Notes: a model not told the origin generated them from the sequence alone. Shown: positions 14,741 through 24,239, counted from the stretch's first letter. The stretch is 64,000 bases of DNA from Euzebyella saccharophila (GCF_014855495.1 NZ_JACYFJ010000002.1:1-64000); one strand, 5' to 3'. Numbers and translations are program-made.

Positions 14741-17113
14741 TTATGATCCTTCATTACTTAATAAATGGTCCAAGGCTACCAAGTCCGAAACCAATACTTG
14801 ACGGGCTTTGCTGCCTTCAAAAGGTCCAACGATACCTGCTGCCTCCAATTGGTCTATAATTCTTCCGGCCCTGTTATAACCTAGCTTTAATTTTCTTTGG
14901 ATGAGAGAGGCGGAACCTTGCTGTGCAGTAACAATAACTTCTGCAGCCTCACGGAACATAGCATCCCTATCGGCTATTTCATAATCAATACTTGTGCCAG
15001 ACTCTTCCCCAGAGTACTCCGGAAGTTCATGCGCCTGTGGATATGCTCGCTGAGAGCCTATATATTCGGTAATTTTGTCAACTTCTGGGGTGTCTACAAA
15101 GGCACATTGTATACGTGTCACATCATTTCCTTGTGTGTAAAGCATGTCACCCCGTCCAATTAATTGGTCCGCACCTTGAGCATCCAAAATGGTTCTTGAA
15201 TCGATTTTAGAGGTTACCCTGAATGCAATTCGTGCCGGGAAGTTTGCCTTTATAATACCCGTAATTACGTTTACTGAAGGTCTTTGGGTGGCTATAATTA
15301 AGTGAATACCAATGGCACGGGCCAATTGCGCCAAACGGGCAATAGGTGTTTCTACCTCTTTACCTGCGGTCATAATTAAATCTGCAAACTCATCAATGAC
15401 CAGAACAATATAAGGAAGGTACTTATGACCGTCATTAGGATTTAATTTGCGAGCCTTAAATTTGGCATTGTATTCCTTAAGATTACGAACCATGGCCGTT
15501 TTTAGCAACTCATAGCGGTTATCCATTTCAATACACAGGCTGTTGAGCGTATTGATTACCTTGGCATTGTCCGTAATAATGGCCTCTTCACTATCCGGAA
15601 GCTTTGCCAAAAAGTGCCGCTCTATTTTATTGTAGATGGAAAGTTCTACCTTCTTGGGGTCAACTAAGATAAACTTAACTTCTGCAGGGTGTTTTTTATA
15701 TAGTAAGGAAGTTAATACGGCATTGAGTCCAACGGATTTACCTTGTCCCGTGGCACCCGCCATCAAAAGGTGGGGCATTTTTGCCAAATCAACCACAAAA
15801 GTCTCGTTGCTAATGGTTTTTCCAAAAGCAATAGGTAACTGCATCTCGGCTTTTTGGAACTTACTGGAAGCAATAACGGAACGCATAGAAACAATGCTTG
15901 CGTTTTTGTTGGGTACTTCTATACCAATGGTTCCTTTTCCAGGAATGGGAGCAATAATCCTGATACCAAGGGCGGCCAAGGACAGAGCGATATCATCTTC
16001 CAAATTTTTGATTTTTGAAATTCTGATACCTGCCTCTGGAACAATTTCATAAAGAGTGACGGTTGGCCCAATAGTAGCCTTTATCTGTGAAATCCCAATT
16101 TTGTAGTTTTTAAGGGTCTCTACAATTTTGTTCTTATTTTCCTCTAGTTCCTCTTGGTTGATGGTGATACCACCAGTAACACCATGTTGATCCAACAATT
16201 CTATGGTTGGGAATTTATAGTTGCCCAATTCCAAGGTAGGGTCGAATTCTCCAAAATCCTCTACGAGTTTGTCGGCTATGTTATCCTTTTCCTCTTTTTC
16301 CTCTACTATTTTCTCCACCTCCATACTCAACTGTTCCTCTTCTTCCTCTACGGGAACGGTCACTTCAAAATCATCGGTTGCAGGCTCCTCCTTTTTAAGT
16401 GCGGGAATATCTTTTTTATGGGTATAGGTATCTATGACCACCGGAGTTTCGTCCTCAGGTTCCAAAAGAATTTCTTCTTCTGTGTTTTCTTTTGAAGAGG
16501 TGGATTTGGTACTTTTCTGTGCCGATTTTTCTTTTTTGGCAAATACGTTTGCTATACCTTCCGGGGTAAGTTTAAAGAAACGAACCAAAATAAAGACCAG
16601 TCCAAAAAGCAGTATAAGCACCGTTCCTATGGTTCCGGTATAATCCTGAAGAAAATCGTTCATTTCGTAGCCTATCAGACCACCTAGTAGGGGCTGGGTC
16701 TCAGCAACGAACCCTAGTGCCAACGAAATCCAAATCATAAAAACAAGCCCCCATATCCACTTTTTGAGAAGACCCTTTTTATCCATGTTCAAAAAGAGAT
16801 AAAGGCCTGTTATGCAAAGCAGCACCGTAAAGATAAGAGATGCCAATCCAAAACCTTTATACACAAAAAAGTGACTAACGGCGGCGCCAAATTTATTCAA
16901 TAGGTTCTTGGCCTGTTCATTGCGGTTCCCAATTTCCGATAAAAGACTTTGGTCATCTTGCCATGTAAAATAGTAGGATACAAAGGAAAAGAACAAAGCC
17001 ATACTGAACAGTATCAAAAGACTGCCCAGAATTATGGTATTCTGCTTAGATGGCTTTAAGCTCACCTTCTTAGAAGCCGGTTTTTTCTTGGTTGTTGTTT
17101 TCTTCTTCGCCAT
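14741..17113 (-). CDS. ftsK: DNA translocase FtsK
   Basis: A 790-residue FtsK/SpoIIIE protein, the membrane-anchored hexameric pump that clears chromosome termini at the division septum. A Lys-rich cytoplasmic start is followed by four membrane segments (about 25-180). A Glu-rich linker (about 195-285) leads to the motor: GATGQGKSVGLN is Walker A, YIVLVIDEFADLI is Walker B, and ATQRPSVNVITGIIKANFPARIAFRV is the conserved region after it. The C-terminal winged-helix gamma domain (SASLIQRKLKLGYNRAGRIIDQLEAAGIVG) recognises polar DNA sequences. It heads a leftward operon with lolA, the permease and ribB. Confidence 0.96.
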   Translation of the reverse strand: MAKKKTTTKKKPASKKVSLKPSKQNTIILGSLLILFSMALFFSFVSYYFTWQDDQSLLSEIGNRNEQAKNLLNKFGAAVSHFFVYKGFGLASLIFTVLLCITGLYLFLNMDKKGLLKKWIWGLVFMIWISLALGFVAETQPLLGGLIGYEMNDFLQDYTGTIGTVLILLFGLVFILVRFFKLTPEGIANVFAKKEKSAQKSTKSTSSKENTEEEILLEPEDETPVVIDTYTHKKDIPALKKEEPATDDFEVTVPVEEEEEQLSMEVEKIVEEKEEKDNIADKLVEDFGEFDPTLELGNYKFPTIELLDQHGVTGGITINQEELEENKNKIVETLKNYKIGISQIKATIGPTVTLYEIVPEAGIRISKIKNLEDDIALSLAALGIRIIAPIPGKGTIGIEVPNKNASIVSMRSVIASSKFQKAEMQLPIAFGKTISNETFVVDLAKMPHLLMAGATGQGKSVGLNAVLTSLLYKKHPAEVKFILVDPKKVELSIYNKIERHFLAKLPDSEEAIITDNAKVINTLNSLCIEMDNRYELLKTAMVRNLKEYNAKFKARKLNPNDGHKYLPYIVLVIDEFADLIMTAGKEVETPIARLAQLARAIGIHLIIATQRPSVNVITGIIKANFPARIAFRVTSKIDSRTILDAQGADQLIGRGDMLYTQGNDVTRIQCAFVDTPEVDKITEYIGSQRAYPQAHELPEYSGEESGTSIDYEIADRDAMFREAAEVIVTAQQGSASLIQRKLKLGYNRAGRIIDQLEAAGIVGPFEGSKARQVLVSDLVALDHLLSNEGS

Positions 17114-17132
17114 TAGTGTTTTACGCTGGGTG

Positions 17133-17140
17133 CAAAAATA
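17133..17140 (-). promoter_or_regulatory. -7 element candidate for ftsK operon
   Basis: On the minus strand 17140-17133 reads TATTTTTG, an exact TAnnTTTG, 20 bp before the ftsK start. The -33 region is poor. Confidence 0.35.
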
Positions 17141-17331
17141 CGTATTACGGACATTCTGAAAAGAAGAATCCTCAAAGTCTTTTCAACGAATGTTAAGTGA
17201 AGTATAATCAAGGCGATAGCTGTGAATACGCTAGGAAAATAAAAGTGCATACGGTGTTCTATTTAAAAAAGGCATCTTTAAATTAGAAACTGCAACGAAA
17301 AAGAAATATTGTTTTTAGTGAAGGTATCTTA

Positions 17332-17700
17332 TCAAAAGATTTTTGGAAGATAAATGATAAGTCCAACAATGATGGCCCCAATGGACACCAACATTACGGC
17401 ACCTGCAGAAACATCCTTGATGAAACCGATCCGCTTATCAAATTCCGGATGAACAAAATCGCATATTTTTTCTATGGCCGTATTGGCGCCTTCTACACCA
17501 ACTACCATACTAATGGCCAGTACTTGAAGAATCCATTCCGTAGGGGATATTTGAAAGTAAAATCCGGCAATGGTAACCAGTATGGCAAGGCCCACTTGAA
17601 TTTTTATGCTAGCTTCCGTTCGAATTAAAAGAAGGGCTCCACGCAAAGCGAAGCCCACACTTTTTATTCTGTTTTCTACAAAGGATTCTTCTTTATGCAT
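17332..17700 (-). CDS. diacylglycerol kinase family protein
   Basis: A 122-residue small integral membrane kinase of the DgkA/undecaprenol kinase type, which recycles lipid by phosphorylation. Three membrane segments are visible (about 35-52, 54-72, 98-120) and the conserved helix VVGVEGANTAIEKICDFVHPE carries the catalytic Glu and Asn-Thr-Ala-Ile-Glu motif. The N-terminal amphipathic RIKSVGFALRGALLLIRTE is also typical. Length matches. Its start overlaps the end of the upstream thiol peroxidase gene by eight bases, so the two are translated from one message. Substrate (diacylglycerol or undecaprenol) is not decided by sequence. Confidence 0.9.
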   Translation of the reverse strand: MHKEESFVENRIKSVGFALRGALLLIRTEASIKIQVGLAILVTIAGFYFQISPTEWILQVLAISMVVGVEGANTAIEKICDFVHPEFDKRIGFIKDVSAGAVMLVSIGAIIVGLIIYLPKIF

Positions 17701-18199
17701 CGGCCAATGCCTCTAAAGCGGCTTTGTAATTGGGTGCATCAACTGTTTCTGGAACTTGTTCCGAGTAGATGACCTTCCCATTTTCATCCAATACCACCAC
17801 TGATCTAGAAAGTAATGCCTGCAAAGGTCCGTCCGTAAAAGAAAGCTTATAGGCCTCACCAAAACTTCCGTCCCTAAAGTCGCTTAACATTTCTACATTG
17901 TCAATTCCTTCGGCCCCACAAAATCTGGCTTGGGCAAAGGGCAAGTCTTTAGAAACACATAGAACGACGGTATTCTCCAATTCAGCAGCCTCTTCGTTAA
18001 ATTGTCTAACGGATTGCGCGCAAGTACCGGTGTCAACACTTGGAAAAATGTTCAGTACCACTCTTTTTCCTGCATAATCAGATAAAGAAGCGGTAGAAAG
18101 ATCACTTTTTACCAAATTAAAGGCGGGAGCAGCGCTGCCATTTTCAGGTAAATTACCTAGGGTATGTATTTCGTTTCCTTTTAAGGTTACTGTAGCCAT
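17693..18199 (-). CDS. tpx: thiol peroxidase Tpx
   Basis: A 168-residue atypical 2-Cys peroxiredoxin of the Tpx family, reducing alkyl hydroperoxides with thioredoxin. The peroxidatic cysteine is C60 in PSVDTGTCAQSVRQFNE, and the resolving cysteine C94 is in ARFCGAEG; both agree with the classical spacing. Start MATVTLKGNEIHTLG is standard for the family. It is cytoplasmic or periplasmic-exposed only if exported, and no signal peptide is present. Overlaps dgkA downstream; a thioredoxin-like gene and a peroxiredoxin lie upstream on the same strand, forming a redox-defence group. Confidence 0.95.
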   Translation of the reverse strand: MATVTLKGNEIHTLGNLPENGSAAPAFNLVKSDLSTASLSDYAGKRVVLNIFPSVDTGTCAQSVRQFNEEAAELENTVVLCVSKDLPFAQARFCGAEGIDNVEMLSDFRDGSFGEAYKLSFTDGPLQALLSRSVVVLDENGKVIYSEQVPETVDAPNYKAALEALADA

Positions 18200-18278
18200 T
18201 TGTTATAAAATTTAAATTGATGGTGAAATTATAAAAATTACCGATGAATAGGTATAAGATAATGTTATAAAATAGCAA

Positions 18279-18306
18279 TGACCGGTAATTTGTAAACTAC
18301 CGGCCA
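18279..18306 (-). terminator. weak terminator between helper gene and tpx
   Basis: TGACCGGTA (18279-18287) pairs with TACCGGCCA (18298-18306) with one mismatch. It sits between the end of the thioredoxin operon and the tpx start; no long T-run follows on the minus strand, so termination may be incomplete. Confidence 0.5.
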
Positions 18307-18329
18307 TTTTATCTTTTATAGTATGTATT

Positions 18330-18587
18330 TTACGAATCTATAGAGCCCATGACTCTTTGCATAAATTCATTTAAGGCTTCTTTTTGAGGTTTTCCTTGTT
18401 TTATGGAATTGTTGACCTCAATAGCCCCGTACATATTGGAAATAAGTTCTCCGATAGTATCTAGCTCTTCGTCCTTTAAAGAAGATACTTCCGTAAGAGC
18501 TTCCAAGGTTTCTATCGTTTCAATAACGTAGTCCTCGTCATTTTCTTGAATGAAATTTGTCAAATGCTTAATTACTGGCAACTTCAT
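18330..18587 (-). CDS. small acidic conserved protein (DUF6952-like)
   Basis: An 85-residue acidic, all-helical protein (MKLPVIKHLTNFI...ETIETLEALTEVSSLKDEEL) ending in VMGSIDS. I recall this family as a short flavobacterial protein of unknown function (DUF6952), always next to a thioredoxin-like gene. There is no cysteine and no signal peptide. Its start lies 20 bases inside the end of the thioredoxin-like gene, so translation is coupled; it may assist that protein, but the role is unknown. Confidence 0.75.
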   Translation of the reverse strand: MKLPVIKHLTNFIQENDEDYVIETIETLEALTEVSSLKDEELDTIGELISNMYGAIEVNNSIKQGKPQKEALNEFMQRVMGSIDS

Positions 18588-18885
18588 TGATCAAGTCTTT
18601 TAAAACATCATATTTATTGGTCTGAACCTGATTCTTAAATTCACCATTGGAAAAGGTGGCAAATGTAGGCAAGTTATCAACCGTAGCTAACTTTCTACTT
18701 TCTGGAAATTTTTCGGCATCGGCAATAACAAAAGTAAAATCTTCATGAGCCGCTGCTTCCTTCTTGAATTTAGGTTTCATGATCCTACAATTACCACACC
18801 AACCGGCAGAGTATTGTACCACTACATTTTTTTTCTCGGCTATAATTTCCTGTAGATTGTCTTTTTCTAATTCAACTACCATCAT
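18568..18885 (-). CDS. thioredoxin family protein
   Basis: A 105-residue thioredoxin fold with active site WCGNC (C30, C33) in VVQYSAGWCGNCRIMKPKF, and the cis-Pro region in TVDNLPTFATFSNGE. The CGNC centre differs from CGPC of classical thioredoxin, which changes redox potential. No signal peptide, so it is cytoplasmic. It overlaps the small acidic protein gene downstream and follows the peroxiredoxin gene; it could be an electron donor for that peroxiredoxin. MM start: either Met is possible. Confidence 0.88.
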   Translation of the reverse strand: MMVVELEKDNLQEIIAEKKNVVVQYSAGWCGNCRIMKPKFKKEAAAHEDFTFVIADAEKFPESRKLATVDNLPTFATFSNGEFKNQVQTNKYDVLKDLINEVASN

Positions 18886-18910
18886 TTAAGTGTTTAGGAT
18901 TGGTAAAATG

Positions 18911-18934
18911 CGCCTTGGCCTAAAGACCAAGGCG
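18911..18934. terminator. hairpin between peroxiredoxin and thioredoxin genes
   Basis: CGCCTTGG (18911-18918) pairs with CCAAGGCG (18927-18934). The T-run is on the plus strand; on the transcribed minus strand only CATTTTA follows, so some read-through from the peroxiredoxin gene is likely. Confidence 0.6.
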
Positions 18935-18955
18935 TTTTTAAAATAGTTGTTCTAA

Positions 18956-19600
18956 TTAGTTGGCGTGCGTAGCAAGGTATTCTGCAACTCCTTTTCTATC
19001 AGCGGTCATTGCTTCTTTACCTTCTTCCCAGTTTGCCGGACAAACCTCGCCTTTTTCCTGAACGTGCGTGTACGCATCGATCAATCGTAAGTACTCATTT
19101 ACGTTTCTACCTAAAGGCATGTGGTTGATACCTTCGTGGAAAACGGTACCTTCCTCATCTATAAGATAGGTAGCGCGGTACGTTACGTTGTCTCCCTCTA
19201 CGGTAACTACGCCCGTTTCTTCATCGTACTCTTCATTGGTGATATCCAAAATACCCAAAGTTGAGGCCAAGTTTCTATTGCTATCTGCAATAAGTGGATA
19301 AGTTACTCCTTCAATTCCTCCATTGTCCTTATCGGTGTTCAACCAAGCAAAGTGAACTTCGGCAGTGTCACAAGAAGCACCGATTACCATGGTATTTCTT
19401 TTTTCAAACTCTCCTAAGGCCGCTTGAAAAGCGTGAAGTTCAGTTGGGCAAACAAATGTGAAATCTTTTGGGTACCAGAACAATACCACTTTTTTATTGT
19501 TTTTTTGGGCTTCTTCCAAAACATTGATTTTGAAAGTGTCTCCCAAATCGTTCATTGCATTTACGCTAAGGTTTGGAAATTTTTTTCCTACTACTGCCAT
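18956..19600 (-). CDS. 2-Cys peroxiredoxin (AhpC type)
   Basis: A typical 2-Cys peroxiredoxin of 214 residues from the chosen start MAVVGKKFPNLSVNAM. The peroxidatic cysteine C51 is in DFTFVCPTELHAF and the resolving cysteine C187 is in GEVCPANW. An upstream ATG at 19675 opens the frame further, but a good promoter (-7 at 19633-19640) would start transcription downstream of it, so 19600 is preferred. It detoxifies hydrogen peroxide and alkyl peroxides in the cytoplasm. The thioredoxin-like gene follows behind a leaky hairpin, suggesting a shared supply of reducing power. Confidence 0.93.
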   Translation of the reverse strand: MAVVGKKFPNLSVNAMNDLGDTFKINVLEEAQKNNKKVVLFWYPKDFTFVCPTELHAFQAALGEFEKRNTMVIGASCDTAEVHFAWLNTDKDNGGIEGVTYPLIADSNRNLASTLGILDITNEEYDEETGVVTVEGDNVTYRATYLIDEEGTVFHEGINHMPLGRNVNEYLRLIDAYTHVQEKGEVCPANWEEGKEAMTADRKGVAEYLATHAN

Positions 19601-19632
19601 ATCAGTTAATTTTTTGTGATTTCTATTTGAGC

Positions 19633-19662
19633 CAAAATTACATGGATATTGCCGATAAGCAA
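19633..19662 (-). promoter_or_regulatory. promoter of peroxiredoxin gene
   Basis: On the minus strand TTG (19662-19660), exactly 19 bases, then TAATTTTG (19640-19633): a very good fit to the Bacteroidota consensus TTTG-N19-TAnnTTTG. The start codon is 32 bases downstream of the -7 box. Confidence 0.6.
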
Positions 19663-19842
19663 TGATTGAAAACATTAATAAAACCTATATGTAGATAGTA
19701 TTTATGAATGCTGCGAGCCTAACATGGAGAATGTTAAAAAAGACGTATTTATTAGTGTTGTAATTTGCCGTATTGATAATTTAATAGGGTGTAAAAAATC
19801 AATTTGCTAAATCAGGTTTTAAGAAAAATTCAGGAAATAATT

Positions 19843-21330
19843 TTAGGGCGAAATTTTGGTGGCCAATTGTTTGATTTTTATTCCCAGTGCCGCAAATAGA
19901 AGAGTGGTTATGGGGCTAAGCCAGTTAAAAATAGCATAGAGGGCATACTCGGCAGTGCCAACTCCCAAAACACCGCTATGATAAGCTCCACAGGTATTCC
20001 ACGGAATTAAAACGGAAGTTACCGTACCCGAGTCTTCCAAGGTTCTGCTCAAATTTTCGGGGGCCAACCCTTTGTCCTCATAGGCCTTTGAGAACATTTT
20101 ACCAGGAACAACAATAGCTAGATATTGGTCTGATGCCGTGACATTTAATGCCAGACAACTACCAACGGTACTTGCAAATAAGCCAAAAGTAGATTTCGCC
20201 AAACTCAATAAAGATTTGGTTATACGGTCCAAGGCACCAATACCGTCCATAATGCCACCAAAGACCATGGCACAGACAATCAACCATATAGTTCCAAGCA
20301 TACCGGCCATTCCACTGGCCGAAAATAGGTCGTTGAGAGCTTCGTTGTCAGTTGGTATTGCAATATCTACGGTTATTGCTTTCATTATTCCTTTATAGCC
20401 AGATTCCAGATTCAATGTGTCAGCATTGGTTATTCCGGCAACAATGTCCGGTTGAAAAATCAAAGCGAACAAACCTCCCAACAGGGTGCCAATCATTAAT
20501 GCACCTAGGGGAGGGGTTTTTTTTACGATCAGGAAAATGACAATTATTGGAACAATAAATAACCAGCCATTAATGTTAAAGGTGGCATCAATAGAATTTA
20601 GGAGGGAATCTACCTCTGCCGCTCCACTGGTTTCTATGTTCAGTCCTATAATTACAAAAACCAAAAGGGTGACCAAAATTGTTGGTACCGTAGTGTAGAG
20701 CATGTATTTTATATGCTCGAACAGTTCACCACCGGCCATAGCAGGTGCTAGATTGGTCGTATCGCTCAAAGGCGAAAGCTTATCTCCAAAATAAGCCCCT
20801 GAAAGCACGGCCCCTGCGGTCATTCCCAAAGAAACGCCTAAGGCTTCGCCAATACCAATAAGGGCAATGCCCACGGTGGCGGAAGTTGTCCAGCTACTTC
20901 CCGTAGCTACCGAAATAATTGCGCAAATGATGACGCAGGCGGCCAAGAAAATCGTCGGATTCAATATTTGTAGGCCGTAATAGATCATTGCAGGGATAAT
21001 ACCGCTTACCAGCCATGTACCTGCCAGCGCACCTACCATTAAAAGTATAAGCAGGGCGCCCGTTGTAGAACGGATATTTTCTGCCACTTCGGCTATCATC
21101 TGTTTGTAGGTGATTTTATTCAAAAAACCTACAATGGCAGCGACCGTTCCCCCTAATAATAAAATGAACTGATTGGATCCACTCAGCGCATCGTCCCCAA
21201 AAACATACACATTATATGCCAGCATGGCCACCAGTGCGATTACGGGAATGAGGGCCTCTAGAATACTTAACTCCTTGTTTGCTACTATATTCTCGTTCTC
21301 TCTGTGGTCTTCTCCGGTACTTTGCTGCAT
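19843..21330 (-). CDS. nhaC: Na+/H+ antiporter NhaC family
   Basis: A 495-residue NhaC-type antiporter with about 11-12 membrane segments. Typical stretches: ICAIISVATGSSWTTSATVGIALIGIG (about 140-165), GAVLSGAYFGDKLSPLSDTTNLAPA (about 175-200) and NVTASDQYLAIVVPGKMF...LEDSGTVTSVLIPWNTCGAYHSGVLGV (about 395-460). It exchanges internal Na+ for protons and supports growth in salt or at alkaline pH, which suits a marine organism. It is monocistronic and divergent from lpdA. Confidence 0.93.
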   Translation of the reverse strand: MQQSTGEDHRENENIVANKELSILEALIPVIALVAMLAYNVYVFGDDALSGSNQFILLLGGTVAAIVGFLNKITYKQMIAEVAENIRSTTGALLILLMVGALAGTWLVSGIIPAMIYYGLQILNPTIFLAACVIICAIISVATGSSWTTSATVGIALIGIGEALGVSLGMTAGAVLSGAYFGDKLSPLSDTTNLAPAMAGGELFEHIKYMLYTTVPTILVTLLVFVIIGLNIETSGAAEVDSLLNSIDATFNINGWLFIVPIIVIFLIVKKTPPLGALMIGTLLGGLFALIFQPDIVAGITNADTLNLESGYKGIMKAITVDIAIPTDNEALNDLFSASGMAGMLGTIWLIVCAMVFGGIMDGIGALDRITKSLLSLAKSTFGLFASTVGSCLALNVTASDQYLAIVVPGKMFSKAYEDKGLAPENLSRTLEDSGTVTSVLIPWNTCGAYHSGVLGVGTAEYALYAIFNWLSPITTLLFAALGIKIKQLATKISP

Positions 21331-21409
21331 GTATATTAACTTTTGCTAAAGCGTAATATTACAATTTTAGCCAGCTTTGTGCAACTAGATTGTATTATTG
21401 GGCTTATGG

Positions 21410-21440
21410 TTCGCCAAAAAAGAAATAAGTCTTAATTTTG
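21410..21440 (+). promoter_or_regulatory. promoter candidate of lpdA
   Basis: TTCG (21410-21413, one mismatch to TTTG), 19 bases, then an exact -7 element TAATTTTG (21433-21440), 24 bases before the start codon. Confidence 0.5.
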
Positions 21441-21464
21441 TTATCTTAAAACAAAGAAAAACTT

Positions 21465-22871
21465 ATGAGTCAATATGATGTGGCCATTATCGGTTCAGGA
21501 CCTGGAGGATATGTAGCGGCCATTAGATGTGCCCAATTGGGTATGAAAACCGCAATAATCGAAAAATATAGCACCTTGGGGGGTACATGTCTAAATGTTG
21601 GCTGTATTCCATCGAAAGCCCTTTTGGACTCTTCTCACCATTTTGAGGATGCCGTAAAACATTTTGATGCCCATGGAATTGAAATTTCGGGAGAGGTAAA
21701 AGTGGATTTGGAGAAAATGATTGCCCGTAAACAGGGCGTAGTGGACCAAACTACCAAAGGTATCGAGTTTTTGATGGACAAAAATAAGATTGAAGTCTTT
21801 GAAGGTGTGGGAAGTTTTAAGGATGCCACACATATCAATATTAAAAAAGCCGACGAATCTACTGATACGATTGAAGCCAAAAATACCATTATTGCTACTG
21901 GCAGTAAGCCGTCTACACTTCCGTTCATAAAGTTGGACAAGGAAAAAATCATCACTTCTACTGAAGCTTTAAAACTTAAGGAAGTTCCTAAACATCTAAT
22001 CATTATTGGAGGTGGTGTAATTGGTTTGGAACTGGGCCAAGTATACAAGAGGTTAGGTGCAGATGTTACGGTTGTGGAGTATATGGACCGTATTATCCCA
22101 ACCATGGACGGTGCGTTGAGCAAAGAGTTGACCAAAGTCCTTAAAAAACAAAAAGTAAAATTCGCATTGTCACATAAGGTAAAATCCGTTGAAAGAATTG
22201 GTGACGAAGTTATTGTGAAGGCCGATGACAAAAAGGGTCAGGAGGTTGAGTTTAAGGGAGATTATTGTTTGGTTGCCGTTGGCCGAAGACCTTTTACTGA
22301 AGGTTTAAATGCCGAAGCTGCCGGTGTTAAAATTGATGAAAGAGGTAAAATCGAGGTCAATGACCATTTGCAGACTTCCGCTTCCAATATATATGCTATT
22401 GGGGATGTCATACGGGGAGCCATGCTTGCCCATAAGGCAGAGGAAGAAGGTACTTTGGTTGCCGAGCAATTGGCAGGGCAAAAACCTCATATAGATTACA
22501 ATTTGATTCCCGGAGTAGTTTATACTTGGCCAGAAGTGGCGGCAGTTGGTAAAACCGAAGAGGAACTTAAAGAGGCTGGAGTTGCCTATAAATCAGGTCA
22601 ATTTCCAATGAGAGCTCTAGGTAGGTCCAGGGCGAGTATGGATTTGGATGGATTTGTTAAAATTCTTGCGGATAAAGAAACGGACGAAGTCTTGGGAGTA
22701 CATATGATAGGAGCCCGTTGTGCGGACTTAATAGCAGAGGCTGTTACTGCCATGGAATTTAGGGCTTCTGCCGAAGATATTTCTAGAATGAGCCATGCGC
22801 ATCCAACCTTTGCCGAAGCCGTTAAAGAAGCGGCATTAGCTGCAACGGAAGACCGTGCATTGCATGTGTAA
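21465..22871 (+). CDS. lpdA: dihydrolipoyl dehydrogenase
   Basis: A 468-residue FAD enzyme (E3) that re-oxidises dihydrolipoamide in the pyruvate, 2-oxoglutarate or branched-chain 2-oxoacid dehydrogenase complexes and the glycine cleavage system. FAD-binding GSGPGG at 10-15, redox-active disulfide C42/C47 in GGTCLNVGCIPSK, NAD-binding GGGVIGLELGQVY near 185, FAD motif SNIYAIGDV near 310 and the catalytic HAHPTFAEAVKEA near 445 are all present. It is monocistronic with a terminator behind it, so it is probably shared by several complexes encoded elsewhere. Confidence 0.97.
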   Translation: MSQYDVAIIGSGPGGYVAAIRCAQLGMKTAIIEKYSTLGGTCLNVGCIPSKALLDSSHHFEDAVKHFDAHGIEISGEVKVDLEKMIARKQGVVDQTTKGIEFLMDKNKIEVFEGVGSFKDATHINIKKADESTDTIEAKNTIIATGSKPSTLPFIKLDKEKIITSTEALKLKEVPKHLIIIGGGVIGLELGQVYKRLGADVTVVEYMDRIIPTMDGALSKELTKVLKKQKVKFALSHKVKSVERIGDEVIVKADDKKGQEVEFKGDYCLVAVGRRPFTEGLNAEAAGVKIDERGKIEVNDHLQTSASNIYAIGDVIRGAMLAHKAEEEGTLVAEQLAGQKPHIDYNLIPGVVYTWPEVAAVGKTEEELKEAGVAYKSGQFPMRALGRSRASMDLDGFVKILADKETDEVLGVHMIGARCADLIAEAVTAMEFRASAEDISRMSHAHPTFAEAVKEAALAATEDRALHV

Positions 22872-22900
22872 GTCAAAAATATAAAGATGGTCTAAAACTT

Positions 22901-22927
22901 AAAACCCCGGCATGGCCGGGGTTTTTT
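22901..22927. terminator. bidirectional terminator
   Basis: AACCCCGGC pairs with GCCGGGGTT around the loop ATG, flanked by A- and T-runs. It separates lpdA from the converging membrane-protein gene. Confidence 0.88.
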
Positions 22928-22943
22928 ATATCATTTGGTTTTA

Positions 22944-24131
22944 TCATCTGGATTTAGCCAAGCCAAATCTTCTTAGAAATCGCTTAAATCGCGGTTTGGC
23001 AGATTCGTATAGGCTTTTAGAGCCTATTTCAATCTGGTTAAAAGCAAATTGGAATCCCTTTACAATCTGCAGTTGAATCTCGGCTTTGTTTTTTTCATAT
23101 TGAAGTGCGCTATAGGTACAGATGAACATAAAAGCTACAGCTCCGGGTATGACTATGATAGGATTTAGTTCGTGGTGAAAAAACCGATAAAGTCCTAGGC
23201 CAGTAAAACTACCGTAAAGGACAATAAAATGAATCACATAAATGGATAAGGTACTCTGACCTATTTTCAAAATAGTGCTGTTTTGCATCCATCTTCTCAT
23301 TAACATAAATAGGGCCAGCACCAAAAATACATCCCCAAGTCGTATAAATAGATAGTTGTTGTAATAGACATCGGCAAATAGGGTGATACCTGTAATTTCC
23401 GAAATAGTCAAAAATAAGGGGGAGGAGTACGAAATGAGTGTCCATCCAACTATCGCAAAACAGGGAATAGCTATCTGATAGAAGTATGTAGCCGATTTAA
23501 ATCTGGTAAAGACCAAAGAAAGGGCCGCGCCAATTGAGGCATAGCCAAACCATGGTATAATGGTAAAAACAGAACCATTTGCTTTAGTGAAATAATTGGC
23601 AATGGCATCTGGTAACAAGCTAAAACCAAATTGTTTATATAAAGGCTCAAACAGGAATAGCAGGAGAGTGATAACTGTCAAAACGGTACCTAAGACATAA
23701 GGTTTTCTTTTGATCGTTAGCAGATAGATACCAATAATCCCAAGTAAGGATAGACCAATGCAATGCAAGACGTCTACCAGATAAAAGGAACTATAAATTT
23801 GCCCCTGCAACAAGCCCATAAAGTTGGTACGTAACAAATATCCTAAGAACAGGAGCTCCAAACCTCGTTTAATTCCCTTTTTTACCCGGGGATTTTGAAT
23901 ACCTTTTTGATCACTTTTAATGAGTAGGTACGTAAAAATAAACCCAGATACCGTAAAAAATACAGGGGCCGTAATACCCCTAAAATATTTCCAAATGGAA
24001 TAAACAACATTGGAATCGTCTCTAAAATCAATAGAAAGTAACCCGTCCACAAAATGGCCTTGTAGCATCATAAGTATGGCCCAAGCCCTTATGGCGTCAA
24101 TAAAATAGAGTCTGTTTTTTTTGTTTTGCAC
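22944..24131 (-). CDS. DUF1624/acyltransferase-like membrane protein
   Basis: A 395-residue polytopic membrane protein with about ten segments. The N-terminus RLYFIDAIRAWAILMMLQGHFVDGLL, with Arg, Asp and a central His, is typical of the DUF1624/HGSNAT-like acyltransferase group, as is FRGITAPVFFTVSGFIFTYLL near 50-70. Relatives move acetyl groups across the membrane onto sugars. A cytoplasmic basic tail (KPRFKRFLRRFGLAKSR) closes the protein. No partner gene is nearby, so the acceptor is unknown. Confidence 0.78.
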   Translation of the reverse strand: MQNKKNRLYFIDAIRAWAILMMLQGHFVDGLLSIDFRDDSNVVYSIWKYFRGITAPVFFTVSGFIFTYLLIKSDQKGIQNPRVKKGIKRGLELLFLGYLLRTNFMGLLQGQIYSSFYLVDVLHCIGLSLLGIIGIYLLTIKRKPYVLGTVLTVITLLLFLFEPLYKQFGFSLLPDAIANYFTKANGSVFTIIPWFGYASIGAALSLVFTRFKSATYFYQIAIPCFAIVGWTLISYSSPLFLTISEITGITLFADVYYNNYLFIRLGDVFLVLALFMLMRRWMQNSTILKIGQSTLSIYVIHFIVLYGSFTGLGLYRFFHHELNPIIVIPGAVAFMFICTYSALQYEKNKAEIQLQIVKGFQFAFNQIEIGSKSLYESAKPRFKRFLRRFGLAKSR

Positions 24132-24239
24132 TTAGTTATGTTGATTTATATAACATCCTATATACTTGTAAAACAGTTATTTCGGATGTTTACTTGAGCA
24201 AAATTAGATAAAATACTCGCAAATCAATTGTATTTGCTA

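Noticed and set aside
19601-19675. Longer N-terminus for the peroxiredoxin
   Set aside because: A well-spaced promoter lies inside this stretch and homologues start at MAVVGKKF.
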